Below, in pieces: positions 35,606 to 43,346 of a DNA stretch of 43,346 nt. The stretch lies in assembly GCA_022450525.1 (NCBI GenBank), contig JAKUQA010000011.1, forward strand, positions 1 to 43,346. Direction: 5' to 3'. The translations under genes were made by a program, and so were the position numbers. Source of the DNA: Dehalococcoidia bacterium. Lineage in GTDB: Bacteria > Chloroflexota > Dehalococcoidia > Lucifugimonadales > UBA6952. Each line of letters starts with the position of its first letter. Positions within the stretch are counted from its first letter, which is position 1. Under the pieces are notes generated by a model. The model was not told where the DNA came from and ran no database searches. It saw nothing but the letters and a program-made list of their open reading frames with translations.

Positions 35606-36172
35606 ATGACTAATATAAATGCCGTAGTAACAATCGATAGATATAATTCAGGTCTAAACTATACTGAGTATCTATCCAAAATCAATGTAAATAAAGAAAG
35701 ATTTGAAGAATTTTATCAAAACTTTGATCTACCTAATGAAATTAAAGATATTTTTGTAAATGCACAAAAAAGTAACGGTCCTTTGAAAATTTTAGTTATT
35801 GGTGAAGATTGGTGTCCAGATGTATATAGAGGTATGCCGGTAATGGCAAAAATTGCATCTGAGTGCAATATTGAAATGAAAATATTTGCCCGTGATGAAA
35901 ATTTAGATCTCTCAGACCTATTTCTTAAGGATGGTCAATATCGATCTATACCAGTTTGTGTATTCTTTACAGACAAACTTGAATATATAGGCCATTGGAT
36001 AGAACGTTCTAATAAAGCTAATGAAGAACGAAAAATAATTGAAGAGGAAATAATAAAAGAAATGCCAGATTCTGAAGAACAGGTTATCCGAAGCGAACTT
36101 AGACAAAGAACCCGAAATAAATACCCTGAATGGCAAATAGAAACTGCAAAAGAATTAGCTAACCTTTTATAG
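35606..36172 (+). CDS. Thioredoxin-family protein with single active-site Cys
   Basis: 188 residues. The strand-turn LKILVIGEDWCPDVYRGMPVMAKIAS (residues 60-85) is a thioredoxin active-site region, and SIPVCVFF carries the cis-Pro. The site is WCPDV: Cys70 is kept but the second Cys of CxxC is Val73. One-cysteine variants bind or reduce substrates by a monothiol route, or act as chaperones. Residues 135-185 are a charged helical tail. It may cooperate with the glutaredoxin-like gene just upstream. Confidence 0.75.
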   Translation: MTNINAVVTIDRYNSGLNYTEYLSKINVNKERFEEFYQNFDLPNEIKDIFVNAQKSNGPLKILVIGEDWCPDVYRGMPVMAKIASECNIEMKIFARDENLDLSDLFLKDGQYRSIPVCVFFTDKLEYIGHWIERSNKANEERKIIEEEIIKEMPDSEEQVIRSELRQRTRNKYPEWQIETAKELANLL

Positions 36173-36243
36173 TGTTTTTTTGTAAAATATTTAAATTAAT
36201 ATTGTTAATATCTAAGTTATTAATACTCTGATATGATTATTGT

Positions 36244-37584
36244 ATGAGAATTGCTCAAAATTCAATTTTAGTTTTATTATTTATTTGCTCATTAATTATA
36301 ACTTCTTGTAATTCAGAAGAGCCTATTTCAGAAAATATTCCCGATATAGAAGCTACAGTTCAAGCACGATTAGATGAAGCAGTTCGAATTGCAATACTAT
36401 CAACTCCTACGCCTACACCAATTCCAACTCCTACTCCTACTCCAACTCCTACACCAACCCCTATTCCAACTCCTACTCCTACTCCAACTCCCACACCAAC
36501 CCCTATTCCAACTCCTACACCAACCCCTATTCCAACCCCTACACCTACGCCGACTCCTATACCAACCCCTACTCCTTTGCCCTTACCAACTCCCACACCA
36601 ATGGTAGTTGTTGTTAGAGCAGATCAAGCAACTATACCTGAATTTAACCCTTTATCCTCTTCAGAAATGAAAAAAATGCTATCAATTATTTATGAAGAAA
36701 ATCCATCTGCTTATTCAAGTTCAACTTCATTTTCATTAGACCTTAACTCTGGGAATATGGAGGCAAATACTATAACTACTGACTATACAGATGAAATAAC
36801 TTCTATTTTTAACACAGGATATTGGTTAGTTACCGGTCAATCTCCATTATCTTATATACCGTCGGTATTGCCAAAAAGTGAATGGCCTTCTGATGTGGAT
36901 GATATAGCTTCGGGATATTGTTGTGAGCAAAAAAATACACAAATACAATTTATAGCAGACAGAAATGGGTCAGTTACAGAAGTTATTGACACCTTAGCAC
37001 ATGAAGTTGGTCACGCCAGACAAACACAACTTCGGCCAGGTCAGATATATTCAGATAGATTAGATTTTACTGAAGCACTAGCCTTCTTAATGCAAGCATC
37101 GATAGTAAGAGCTATAGGTGAATATACTGAACTAAATACAACTGGTATATCACCAAATGTTTCAATTAATACCAATGCATTTGATGAAAATGCTAGCACT
37201 AAGCAATATAGTATTTCTGATTATTTATACTTTTGGGGTAATAATTTAAAAAATGTTACCACAGAAGGAAAAGGTAGTCATGAACGTGCTAAAAACCTAT
37301 TATGGTTAATTGTATTATTTGATTCTGAATTTACCGAATATAAAAACAAACTACTACAAACAAACGCTACTTACCTGAATTCAAACGAGCTTTATACTAT
37401 ATATAATTACCTATTGAAAAAAGATACTGTTGAAATTGCTCCATATACAAATGAGTTATTAAATCGTGCTTCAGAAACTGAAAACCTTATTACTGGAACA
37501 TTGGTTAAAAGAGTTAGTGCAGATATAGAATACGAAGGTTTTATAACTGGAACAGGATGGGAAACTGCGGTATTAATTCCTTAA
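36244..37584 (+). CDS. Lipoprotein with Thr-Pro stalk and HExGH metalloprotease motif
   Basis: 446 residues. A signal peptide ends in the lipobox IITSC (lipid on Cys22). A helical piece [18 protein letters not shown] leads to a stalk of only Thr, Pro, Ile, Leu and Ser at 53-119. A C-terminal domain of about 325 residues has HEVGH (253-257) and a possible third zinc ligand Glu277 in FTEALAF. I infer a surface-anchored zinc peptidase held away from the membrane by the stalk; I know no family for the domain. No SD is present; TATGAT ends six bases before the ATG, so the mRNA may be leaderless. Converges on dnaN. Confidence 0.65.
   Translation: MRIAQNSILVLLFICSLIITSCNSEEPISENIPDIEATVQARLDEAVRIAILSTPTPTPIPTPTPTPTPTPTPIPTPTPTPTPTPTPIPTPTPTPIPTPTPTPTPIPTPTPLPLPTPTPMVVVVRADQATIPEFNPLSSSEMKKMLSIIYEENPSAYSSSTSFSLDLNSGNMEANTITTDYTDEITSIFNTGYWLVTGQSPLSYIPSVLPKSEWPSDVDDIASGYCCEQKNTQIQFIADRNGSVTEVIDTLAHEVGHARQTQLRPGQIYSDRLDFTEALAFLMQASIVRAIGEYTELNTTGISPNVSINTNAFDENASTKQYSISDYLYFWGNNLKNVTTEGKGSHERAKNLLWLIVLFDSEFTEYKNKLLQTNATYLNSNELYTIYNYLLKKDTVEIAPYTNELLNRASETENLITGTLVKRVSADIEYEGFITGTGWETAVLIP
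36403..36600 (+). repeat. Thr-Pro coding repeat
   Basis: 198 bases of imperfect short repeats built from ACT/ACA/ACC/ACG, CCT/CCA/CCC and ATT/ATA codons, encoding a stalk of alternating Thr-Pro with interspersed Ile and Leu. Many steps are ACTCCTACTCC or CCAACCCCTATTCC. Such tracts gain or lose units easily, so length may differ between strains. Confidence 0.85.
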
Positions 37585-37585
37585 A

Positions 37586-38716
37586 TTACCACTGAACAAA
37601 CATTGGCATAATTACATGAATGTACGACTCATCTCCTACTTGTTTAAAAACACCTGGGCTAGAAGGACTAGTTGTTTCAAGTATTACTTTATCAGACCCA
37701 AGTATATTCAACACATCACTCAAGTATTTGGAACTAAAAGCAATTTTTGATTCATCACCTTCTGTTTGAGCAATGATTTCTCCACTATTATCACCAAGTT
37801 CTTCTGCTCTAGCAGAAACAATTAATTTATCATCTTCACCGGTTCCTGGAGAAACCTGTAATCTCACAATTCCACTACCATCTCTTGCAAAAATAGAGGC
37901 AGACCTAGTAGCTCTAGAAAATTCATTCGCATCGACTATCGCTCTAGTACTATAGTTCTGTGGAATTAATTGGTTATAATTTGGAAAAGAACCTGCAAGC
38001 AGTTGTGATGTTAATTCAATTTCTCCAGATTTAAAAAGAACCTGATTCTTTGTTGGAGTTATACTCATTTGCACATCAGTTTGGACATCTGCAATTATAC
38101 GTTCTAATTCACGAAGTGTCCTTGAAGGTACAATAAAATCAATTGATTCTGATATACCAGAGTCTATAGAAGATTTGTGTACTGCCAACCTGAATCCGTC
38201 AGCAGCAGCGAATGTAAGTTGGTTTGACTGAATCTCAATCTGAACTCCAGTTAGAACTGGTCTTGAATCTTCTGTAGCTGCTGCAAAAGCTACTTGATTT
38301 ATTGATTTACGTAATGTTGCTGCTGGTATTGAAACAAGTACATCACCATCGACAGTAGGAATTGGGGGGAATTCTTCTGCAGAAACACCTAAAATTCGAC
38401 ATTCGAACTTGCCAGAGTGCAATTCAACACCTAATGGAGAATCAGTAAGTGTTATAGTAACTTCTCCAGAAGGTAATGAATTAACAAAATCGGAGAAAAG
38501 TCGTGCTGGGATCGTAACTTCACCTTCTGTTTCAATGGAAGCACCTATCCATGTAGTTATAGCTATTTCTAGATTAGTAGCCGTAAGCTTAAGTCTTCCG
38601 GAATCTGTAGATATAAGTATATTTTGGGTAACAGGCAAAGTTGTCCGCGTTGCGACACCTCTACCAACTAATGCCAATGCTCTACTTAAATTTTCTTGCA
38701 AGCATGTTAATTGCAT
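37586..38716 (-). CDS. dnaN: DNA polymerase III beta subunit (sliding clamp)
   Basis: 376 residues, three repeated clamp domains. MQLTCLQENLSRALALVGRGV, TLPVTQNILI, EFPPIPTVDGD, and the C-terminal YIHVIMPM are typical. The clamp tethers DNA polymerase III and many repair proteins to DNA. dnaA is not adjacent. The gene is single, following a cupredoxin gene by 46 bases. Confidence 0.96.
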   Translation of the reverse strand: MQLTCLQENLSRALALVGRGVATRTTLPVTQNILISTDSGRLKLTATNLEIAITTWIGASIETEGEVTIPARLFSDFVNSLPSGEVTITLTDSPLGVELHSGKFECRILGVSAEEFPPIPTVDGDVLVSIPAATLRKSINQVAFAAATEDSRPVLTGVQIEIQSNQLTFAAADGFRLAVHKSSIDSGISESIDFIVPSRTLRELERIIADVQTDVQMSITPTKNQVLFKSGEIELTSQLLAGSFPNYNQLIPQNYSTRAIVDANEFSRATRSASIFARDGSGIVRLQVSPGTGEDDKLIVSARAEELGDNSGEIIAQTEGDESKIAFSSKYLSDVLNILGSDKVILETTSPSSPGVFKQVGDESYIHVIMPMFVQW

Positions 38717-38762
38717 AGATTCCCATCCTTTTTTCCTATACCTATATACCTCTTATGTAATA

Positions 38763-39233
38763 TTAGGCTACGTTTATTGTTCCTACCATACCCAAAGATT
38801 CGTGTGGAACACAATATAATTTAAAGCTCCCTGCAACACTGGGTGTGACATCTTGTGTAACAGTTTCTCCAGCATTAACATAAACTTCAATACCTAATTC
38901 GTCCACATTAAATGTATGAAATTCATTTACATCAGTAAATTCAAGGGTATATGTTTTGTTTAAAGTCCAATCATAAGTTTCTGGTTGAAATATATATGGA
39001 TTTTCTTTCTGACCTACCTTAACTAATTCTCCAGCACCTGAAGAAGCTGAAGATGCCGAGGACGTATCTGAAGTTGAGGCGGTTGTTGCTTCAGAATTAT
39101 ATGAAGAATTAGTTTCTGGGAAATTCATATTCTCATTAGGGTCTTCCTCTTCAGGATTACATGCTATAAAGGTGATTGAAAAAGTAAGAATCAAAAGTAA
39201 TTTAAACGAATTGTGGGTTAAAAAAGATACCAT
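38763..39233 (-). CDS. Cupredoxin-domain lipoprotein
   Basis: 156 residues. Signal peptide with lipobox TFIAC (Cys25), then an acidic and Ser/Thr-rich linker to about residue 65. The last 90 residues are a cupredoxin domain: FHTFNV supplies the first His and YCVPHESLGM the Cys, His and Met of a type-1 copper site. A surface electron-transfer or copper-binding lipoprotein. SD GGTGA lies upstream. The 281 bases above it (39234-39514) have no gene, only an 80-base-spaced direct repeat. Confidence 0.85.
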   Translation of the reverse strand: MVSFLTHNSFKLLLILTFSITFIACNPEEEDPNENMNFPETNSSYNSEATTASTSDTSSASSASSGAGELVKVGQKENPYIFQPETYDWTLNKTYTLEFTDVNEFHTFNVDELGIEVYVNAGETVTQDVTPSVAGSFKLYCVPHESLGMVGTINVA

Positions 39234-39379
39234 AAAATATTCACCAACCTATCTAAAGTTTATAAAAATTACATATAAAAATTATACCAATAATTGAAAA
39301 CTACTGTCTAGACAAATGATTATGATGTTTTGAATAGTTTATATACCGATAAAACAGGAAATTATATAAAATAAATTAT

Positions 39380-39479
39380 ATATTCTGTTTAATTTAGAAG
39401 AGTTTATTGGCAAATAAATTCTAAATTTACAAGCTATTAAAATTATATTATAATCATTAATATTCTGTTTAACTTAGAA
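39380..39479. repeat. Direct repeat, two 20-base copies 80 bases apart
   Basis: ATATTCTGTTTAATTTAGAA at 39380-39399 and ATATTCTGTTTAACTTAGAA at 39460-39479 differ at one base. The core TTCTGTTTAA also occurs at 132-141 (before ssrA) and 11362-11371 (end of miaA). The role is unknown; the position between ridA and the cupredoxin gene suggests regulation. Confidence 0.6.
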
Positions 39480-39514
39480 TTTAATCTGTATATAAAAATC
39501 ATCATTTTCCGCAA

Positions 39515-39901
39515 TTAAGAAGGAATACATGCAATAACCATAATTTCTACTAAAAGTTCTTCTCTATTAAGCATAACTTCCACTGTTGCTCTAGCAGGTT
39601 TGTTATTTACAAAATATTCTCCATAAACTTCATTATATTCTGATAAATCTTCTCTTTTGGTAAGATAAGTCGTTGCAGAAAGTACATTATCGAGAGATGT
39701 CCCCGCCTTCTCTAAAATGACTTTAATCCTTTCGATGGTATAACTGGTTTGTTCCCTTATACCATTTCCTAATTTACCAGTCTCAGGATGCGTACCAGTT
39801 TGACCAGAAACAAACACTAAGTCACCAAACTTAGTAGCTGCAGATAAATTTGGATTAGATCTTTCCATATCGAGTTCTATTATTTCTTTTTGTGGCATCA
39901 T
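39515..39901 (-). CDS. RidA family (Rid/YER057c/UK114) protein
   Basis: 128 residues, or 127 from the second of two adjacent ATG codons, which is better spaced from the GGAGGG SD. FGDLVFVSGQTGTHPETGKL and PARATVEVMLNREELLVEIMVIA keep the Arg that binds the substrate carboxylate in RidA. RidA hydrolyses reactive enamine/imine intermediates made by PLP enzymes. Variation at other residues leaves the exact Rid subclass open. Stands alone, divergent from the tRNA gene. Confidence 0.88.
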   Translation of the reverse strand: MMPQKEIIELDMERSNPNLSAATKFGDLVFVSGQTGTHPETGKLGNGIREQTSYTIERIKVILEKAGTSLDNVLSATTYLTKREDLSEYNEVYGEYFVNNKPARATVEVMLNREELLVEIMVIACIPS

Positions 39902-39966
39902 GACCCTCCCTCTAATTTAATTACCTTATTGTACCGCTAACTTTAAAAAATTATTCTTCTCTCAAG

Positions 39967-39995
39967 TTGTTTTTTCTTACATTCATAGGTAAAAT
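39967..39995 (+). promoter_or_regulatory. tRNA-Arg promoter
   Basis: TTGTTT (39967-39972), a 17-base spacer and TAAAAT (39990-39995), 17 bases before the mature tRNA. Good fit for a sigma70 promoter. Confidence 0.55.
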
Positions 39996-40012
39996 GGCTA
40001 ATATTCAACTAA

Positions 40013-40089
40013 GCCCCAGTAGCTCAGTGGATCAGAGCATCGGACTTCTAATCCGTGTGTCGTGGGTTCGAGTCCCACCTGGGGTACCA
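40013..40089 (+). tRNA. tRNA-Arg (anticodon UCU)
   Basis: 77 bases with encoded CCA (40087-40089). Acceptor arms GCCCCAG and CTGGGGT pair (one G-U). The anticodon loop CTTCTAA gives UCU, reading AGA/AGG. The T arm is GTGGGTTCGAGTCCCAC. Confidence 0.95.
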
Positions 40090-40135
40090 TTAATAATACT
40101 CCCTACCCTAACTTACTTTTCGAAAGGAAAAACAG

Positions 40136-40987
40136 ATGGTTAATAAAAAATTTGATGACGACAGAGCGTTTAACTTTTTCCCAGTAAATGACAGAGGAGC
40201 AAAACCAAGGACAAGCGGAATTACTGAAATACGAGGACCCAATAGTCTTTGGCCTGTTGGTCCTAATTATATGGAAGATATATTCAAACTCTATGGATAT
40301 TATGTTGATTCATTCAAATTTGTTGGAGGAACTTACAGATTGATTCCTCGTGATGTTGTAAAAGAAATGATTGATTTATGTCATAAATATGATGTTATGG
40401 TATCTACCGGAGGGTTCACTGAAAGAGTCCTTAAAGGGCCTGATGAACATTTAGATTTATATTTAAAAGAATGTGTTGATCTTGGATTTGATATTGTAGA
40501 AATATCAGAAAATAAAATATCCATTGATTATGAAGATATTATACGGGTAATTAAAAAAGTTAAAGAATATGGATTAAAACCAAAACCAGAAGTTGGAGTC
40601 ATGAGATCTAGTGGATATGGTGGTGATGCAGATTGGGCTGTAGCTAAAGCGGCAAAATATCTAGAAGCTGGCGCATATCTTATTATGATGGAATCAGAGG
40701 GTATTACAGAAAACAGTTATATTGGAACAAAAGGCGGTAGTGCTGAAGGATCTATTGATAAAGAATTATGGAATACAGGTATTGTAACAAAGTTTATCAA
40801 TGCACTCGGTTTAAGAAATATTATGTTCGAAGCTGCTGAAAAAGCAGTATTCACGCATTACATTGAGAATTACGGGCCAGGTGTAAATCTATTTATAGAT
40901 AACAGTCAAATAGGTGCTTTGGAAAACGTTCGATCTAATGTCTTCTTCGGGCCTGTAGTAGAAAACACTACCACATACAAAGGATAG
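40136..40987 (+). CDS. Phosphosulfolactate synthase (ComA)-like protein
   Basis: 283 residues, TIM-barrel ComA family. KPRTSGITEIRGP (about 23-35), DSFKFVGGTYRLIPRD, STGGFTERVL, ECVDLGFDIVEISENKISI and KPKPEVG are recognisable. The founding enzyme adds sulfite to phosphoenolpyruvate in coenzyme M synthesis. Homologues occur in organisms with no methanogenesis, including plant HSA32, where the reaction is unsettled. SD AAAGGA precedes the ATG. The M20 gene begins 3 bases after its stop, so they are co-transcribed. No ComB/ComC homologue is in view. Confidence 0.8.
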   Translation: MVNKKFDDDRAFNFFPVNDRGAKPRTSGITEIRGPNSLWPVGPNYMEDIFKLYGYYVDSFKFVGGTYRLIPRDVVKEMIDLCHKYDVMVSTGGFTERVLKGPDEHLDLYLKECVDLGFDIVEISENKISIDYEDIIRVIKKVKEYGLKPKPEVGVMRSSGYGGDADWAVAKAAKYLEAGAYLIMMESEGITENSYIGTKGGSAEGSIDKELWNTGIVTKFINALGLRNIMFEAAEKAVFTHYIENYGPGVNLFIDNSQIGALENVRSNVFFGPVVENTTTYKG

Positions 40988-40990
40988 GCT

Positions 40991-42340
40991 ATGGATATTC
41001 AATCTTTAATGAATAAGATAGATGAGCAGCGAGAAGATTTAATTACCTTGCATCAAGAATTGGTAAAAATACCTTCTGTTAATACAGGTTTTATGCCAAC
41101 AGGAAATGAAACAGCAGTATGTAATTTCGTAAAAGATTGGTTAAAAAAACAAGGGATTGAATCAGAAATCCTTGCTAGAGACCCAGATAGAGGCAATATT
41201 ATTGCAAGTATTGAAGGAAAATCCAAAACAAATGGACTCCTTTTCATGTCACACACTGACGTAGTACCTGTTGAAGATATCGAAAAATGGGAATATGAAC
41301 CATTTAGTGCTAAACGTACAAATGGACGAATTTATGGTAGAGGGGCCTCTGACTGTAAGGGACTTTTGGCGTGCCAACTATTTGCTATGAAAATTATCAA
41401 AGAATCCGGTATTCAATTAAATGACAACTTAGTACTCGCTTCAGGTGCCGATGAAGAACATGGTGGTAGATATGGATTTGGCTGGCTTGTTGAAAATCAC
41501 TTAGAGAAAATTAGTTCCCCCTACGCTGTTAATGAAGGTGGCGGAGAAGCAATACAGACCAAAAGTAACACCACATATGCTGTCGGTGTTGGTGAAAAAG
41601 GCAGGCTTCAAATAGAAATAGATGTCAAAGGAAGCAGTGCTCATGCATCTACTCCCTGGCAAGGTGAAAATGCATCATATTTATTGAGACAAGTTCTTGA
41701 ACGTATCGAAAATTATGAACCCGAAAGAGATACTTCAACAAACTTTTTTGAATATCTTTCATTACTTGCAATTGAGCATAAACCTATGGCGAGCAATATT
41801 GATAGTATTATTTCAGAGGTAGAAGAAGATAGTCCTAGACTCGCTTCACGTATGAAAGCATTATCAAGAATGACTGTAACTCCTACAATGCTTTCAGGTG
41901 GAATAAAATCAAACAGTGTGCCTGAATCAATTCGACTAACCTGTGATGTTCGTACACTACCTACCCAAAATGAAACTTATTTAAGAAATGAACTCGATAA
42001 AATGTTTGAAGGAATACCAAATGTTAGATATGAAATCGACAATATGGCTCTTTCAAACGAATCTAAGTTTGAAACCCCATTAATGGAAAGTTTAAAACGA
42101 GCTACATCATTAGCGGTTGGTGATGACAATATTCAGTATGTTCCGGCTATAAGTACAGGTTTTACAGATTCCAGATTTCTTAGACCTACTGGAACAATTA
42201 CCTATGGCTTTTCTGGGTCACATCCTGATGATGACCCTATGCTTAGTTTTATTCATGGCACTAATGAGTCAGTAGGAATTAAAAGTCTTATAAATGGGGC
42301 TAAGATCATGACAGGGCTTGTCGTTGATATGTTAACATAA
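40991..42340 (+). CDS. M20-family metallohydrolase
   Basis: 449 residues. Metal site from SHTDVVPVE (His88, Asp90), GRGASDCKG (Asp121), and GADEEHGG (Glu155 general base, Glu156), with a C-terminal His in FIHGTNE. The middle SSAHASTPWQGENA region is the dimer domain. This clan includes DapE, ArgE and carboxypeptidases, which cleave amide bonds on a carboxylate-bearing substrate. The exact substrate cannot be read from sequence. Coupled to the ComA-like gene. Confidence 0.88.
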   Translation: MDIQSLMNKIDEQREDLITLHQELVKIPSVNTGFMPTGNETAVCNFVKDWLKKQGIESEILARDPDRGNIIASIEGKSKTNGLLFMSHTDVVPVEDIEKWEYEPFSAKRTNGRIYGRGASDCKGLLACQLFAMKIIKESGIQLNDNLVLASGADEEHGGRYGFGWLVENHLEKISSPYAVNEGGGEAIQTKSNTTYAVGVGEKGRLQIEIDVKGSSAHASTPWQGENASYLLRQVLERIENYEPERDTSTNFFEYLSLLAIEHKPMASNIDSIISEVEEDSPRLASRMKALSRMTVTPTMLSGGIKSNSVPESIRLTCDVRTLPTQNETYLRNELDKMFEGIPNVRYEIDNMALSNESKFETPLMESLKRATSLAVGDDNIQYVPAISTGFTDSRFLRPTGTITYGFSGSHPDDDPMLSFIHGTNESVGIKSLINGAKIMTGLVVDMLT

Positions 42341-42368
42341 TCACTCTATTTACTAGTATACTATTCGG

Positions 42369-43346
42369 ATGGAAAACCAACAGATACGATATCATGGATT
42401 AGATGCATTGCGTGGTATTGCAATGCTCTTGGGAATTGTATTACACGCAGCACTACCTTTTATGGTAGGAATGCCTATATCTATCTGGCCGACTGATAAA
42501 CATTCTTCTGTAGCAATAAATGTGATTTTTGAATTTATTCATATCTGGAGAATGCCCTTGTTTTTTATTCTTGCTGGTTTTTTTGCAAAACTAGTGATCG
42601 AGAGATATTCCTGGAACTACTGGTGGAAAAATCGACTTAAACGTATTGGATTACCCCTATTAATTTTCACGCCCATAATGGGAGCAAGTATTCCCTGGAT
42701 ATGGACGTATGGTTGGGGGAAAAATTCATCCTATTTTTTTACCCTGGAAGGTGGACCTTGGCATCTTTGGTTTTTATTCCATCTTATATTTTTTGTTTTC
42801 TTCTCATTTATATGTATATCTGCAAATTCAGTATTAAAACGACTAAGATTAGCTTTTATAGGATATTTATTAAGTTATTTTAATATTTTTTCGTGGGTAG
42901 CTAAATTTAAAATTTTTCAATCTCAATATCCAATACCACTTATAATCCTATTAACATTAATTGGTCTCTGGACAGGTTTTGATTTAATAGAAAATCCAAT
43001 TTTAAGTGCTTTATTTTTCGCCTTCGGTTACGGTTTGTATAAAAACATAAAATTACTTGATTTCATGAAAAAATATTGGCTTCAATACTTAATAGTAAGT
43101 GTTTTCTTTTTTGTAATATATTTATCAATTTACAAAAATATAGATTTCCTAGATCCATCAACATGGGAAACCTGGGCCATCCCCTATTCATTATTAAAAG
43201 CAATTAATGCTATATTATTCTCTTATGCATTTATAGGACTAGCAGAAGCAAAATTTGGAAATTATTCACCAAATCTAAGATATATATCAGATTCATCTTA
43301 TTGGATTTATCTAATACATTTGCCTTTAGTTGCATTCACAACATTC
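42369..43346 (+). CDS. Acyltransferase 3 family membrane protein (partial)
   Basis: 326 codons, open to the window end. YHGLDALRGIAMLLGIVLHAALPF at the N-terminus has the acyltransferase-3 motif with the conserved His and Arg. RMPLFFILAGFFAKL and several further membrane helices follow. It transfers acyl or succinyl groups to envelope glycans or lipids in known members (OpgC, OafA). No SD; TATACT at 42357-42362 ends six bases before the ATG, again suggesting a leaderless transcript. Confidence 0.82.
   Translation, partial: MENQQIRYHGLDALRGIAMLLGIVLHAALPFMVGMPISIWPTDKHSSVAINVIFEFIHIWRMPLFFILAGFFAKLVIERYSWNYWWKNRLKRIGLPLLIFTPIMGASIPWIWTYGWGKNSSYFFTLEGGPWHLWFLFHLIFFVFFSFICISANSVLKRLRLAFIGYLLSYFNIFSWVAKFKIFQSQYPIPLIILLTLIGLWTGFDLIENPILSALFFAFGYGLYKNIKLLDFMKKYWLQYLIVSVFFFVIYLSIYKNIDFLDPSTWETWAIPYSLLKAINAILFSYAFIGLAEAKFGNYSPNLRYISDSSYWIYLIHLPLVAFTTF

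Noticed and set aside
36360-36596. Open antisense frame encoding an almost pure Gly-Val repeat
   Set aside because: It is the complement of the Thr-Pro stalk; lipobox, signal peptide and downstream domain show the plus strand is the coding one.
36403-36600. Possible CRISPR-like repeat array
   Set aside because: Units are only a few bases long, in frame, without unique spacers; it is a coding Thr-Pro tract.

Overview
The window is AT-rich bacterial chromosome (about one third G+C by eye), gene-dense, with almost all genes in tight operons. The best guess for the source is a marine SAR202-type or Dehalococcoidia-related Chloroflexota. That guess is inference. It rests on paired family III CoA-transferases, a lipoprotein on a long Thr-Pro stalk, a Chloroflexi-style polyprenyl synthetase, a his operon containing hisZ, a phosphosulfolactate-synthase-like gene and frequent TTG starts. 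No rRNA, insertion sequence, phage gene or CRISPR array was found.

Layout. 1-717: 3' end of smpB, the tmRNA gene ssrA, and a terminator for the opposite strand. 718-1612 (minus): a zinc-ribbon protein, a 44-residue membrane microprotein and an SRPBCC protein behind a good promoter. 1712-4465 (minus): a three-gene module of an iron-ADH-fold protein, an RraA-family aldolase-like protein and an SDR. The two dehydrogenase-like members have lost key catalytic or metal-binding residues. 4545-9964 (plus): a leader with a terminator-like hairpin, then a metallophosphoesterase, two CaiB/BaiF CoA-transferases, a DUF368 membrane protein and an MFS carrier. 9968-11247 (minus): CoA-binding protein and dapF. 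11368-16743 (minus): tsaC, a polyprenyl-synthetase homologue, pgk, gpmA, tpiA and miaA, a lower-glycolysis cluster.

16790-24644 (plus): a purine block of guaA, purD, an unknown gene, purE, an HAD phosphatase, purB, purC, a DUF3105 protein and purS. 24649-30634 (minus): histidine operon hisZ-hisG-(phospholipase-C-like)-hisD-hisC-hisB. 30758-32641 (plus): uvrC. 32651-34965 (minus): a long-form glyA and a winged-helix protein. 34966-35320: a 355-base AT-rich gap with a striking set of TTRCT pentamers, part of it spaced at helical-turn distance. 35321-37584 (plus): glutaredoxin-like, thioredoxin-fold and a lipoprotein HExGH metalloprotease candidate. 37586-39901 (minus): dnaN, a cupredoxin lipoprotein and a RidA protein. 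40013-43346 (plus): tRNA-Arg(UCU), a ComA-like protein, an M20 hydrolase and a truncated acyltransferase.

Most of the window is housekeeping biosynthesis. The less ordinary items are the SDR/RraA/iron-ADH module with eroded active sites, the polyprenyl synthetase with half-lost aspartate motifs, the stalked lipoprotein protease, the TTRCT array, and a tpiA ribosome-binding site presented in a hairpin loop.
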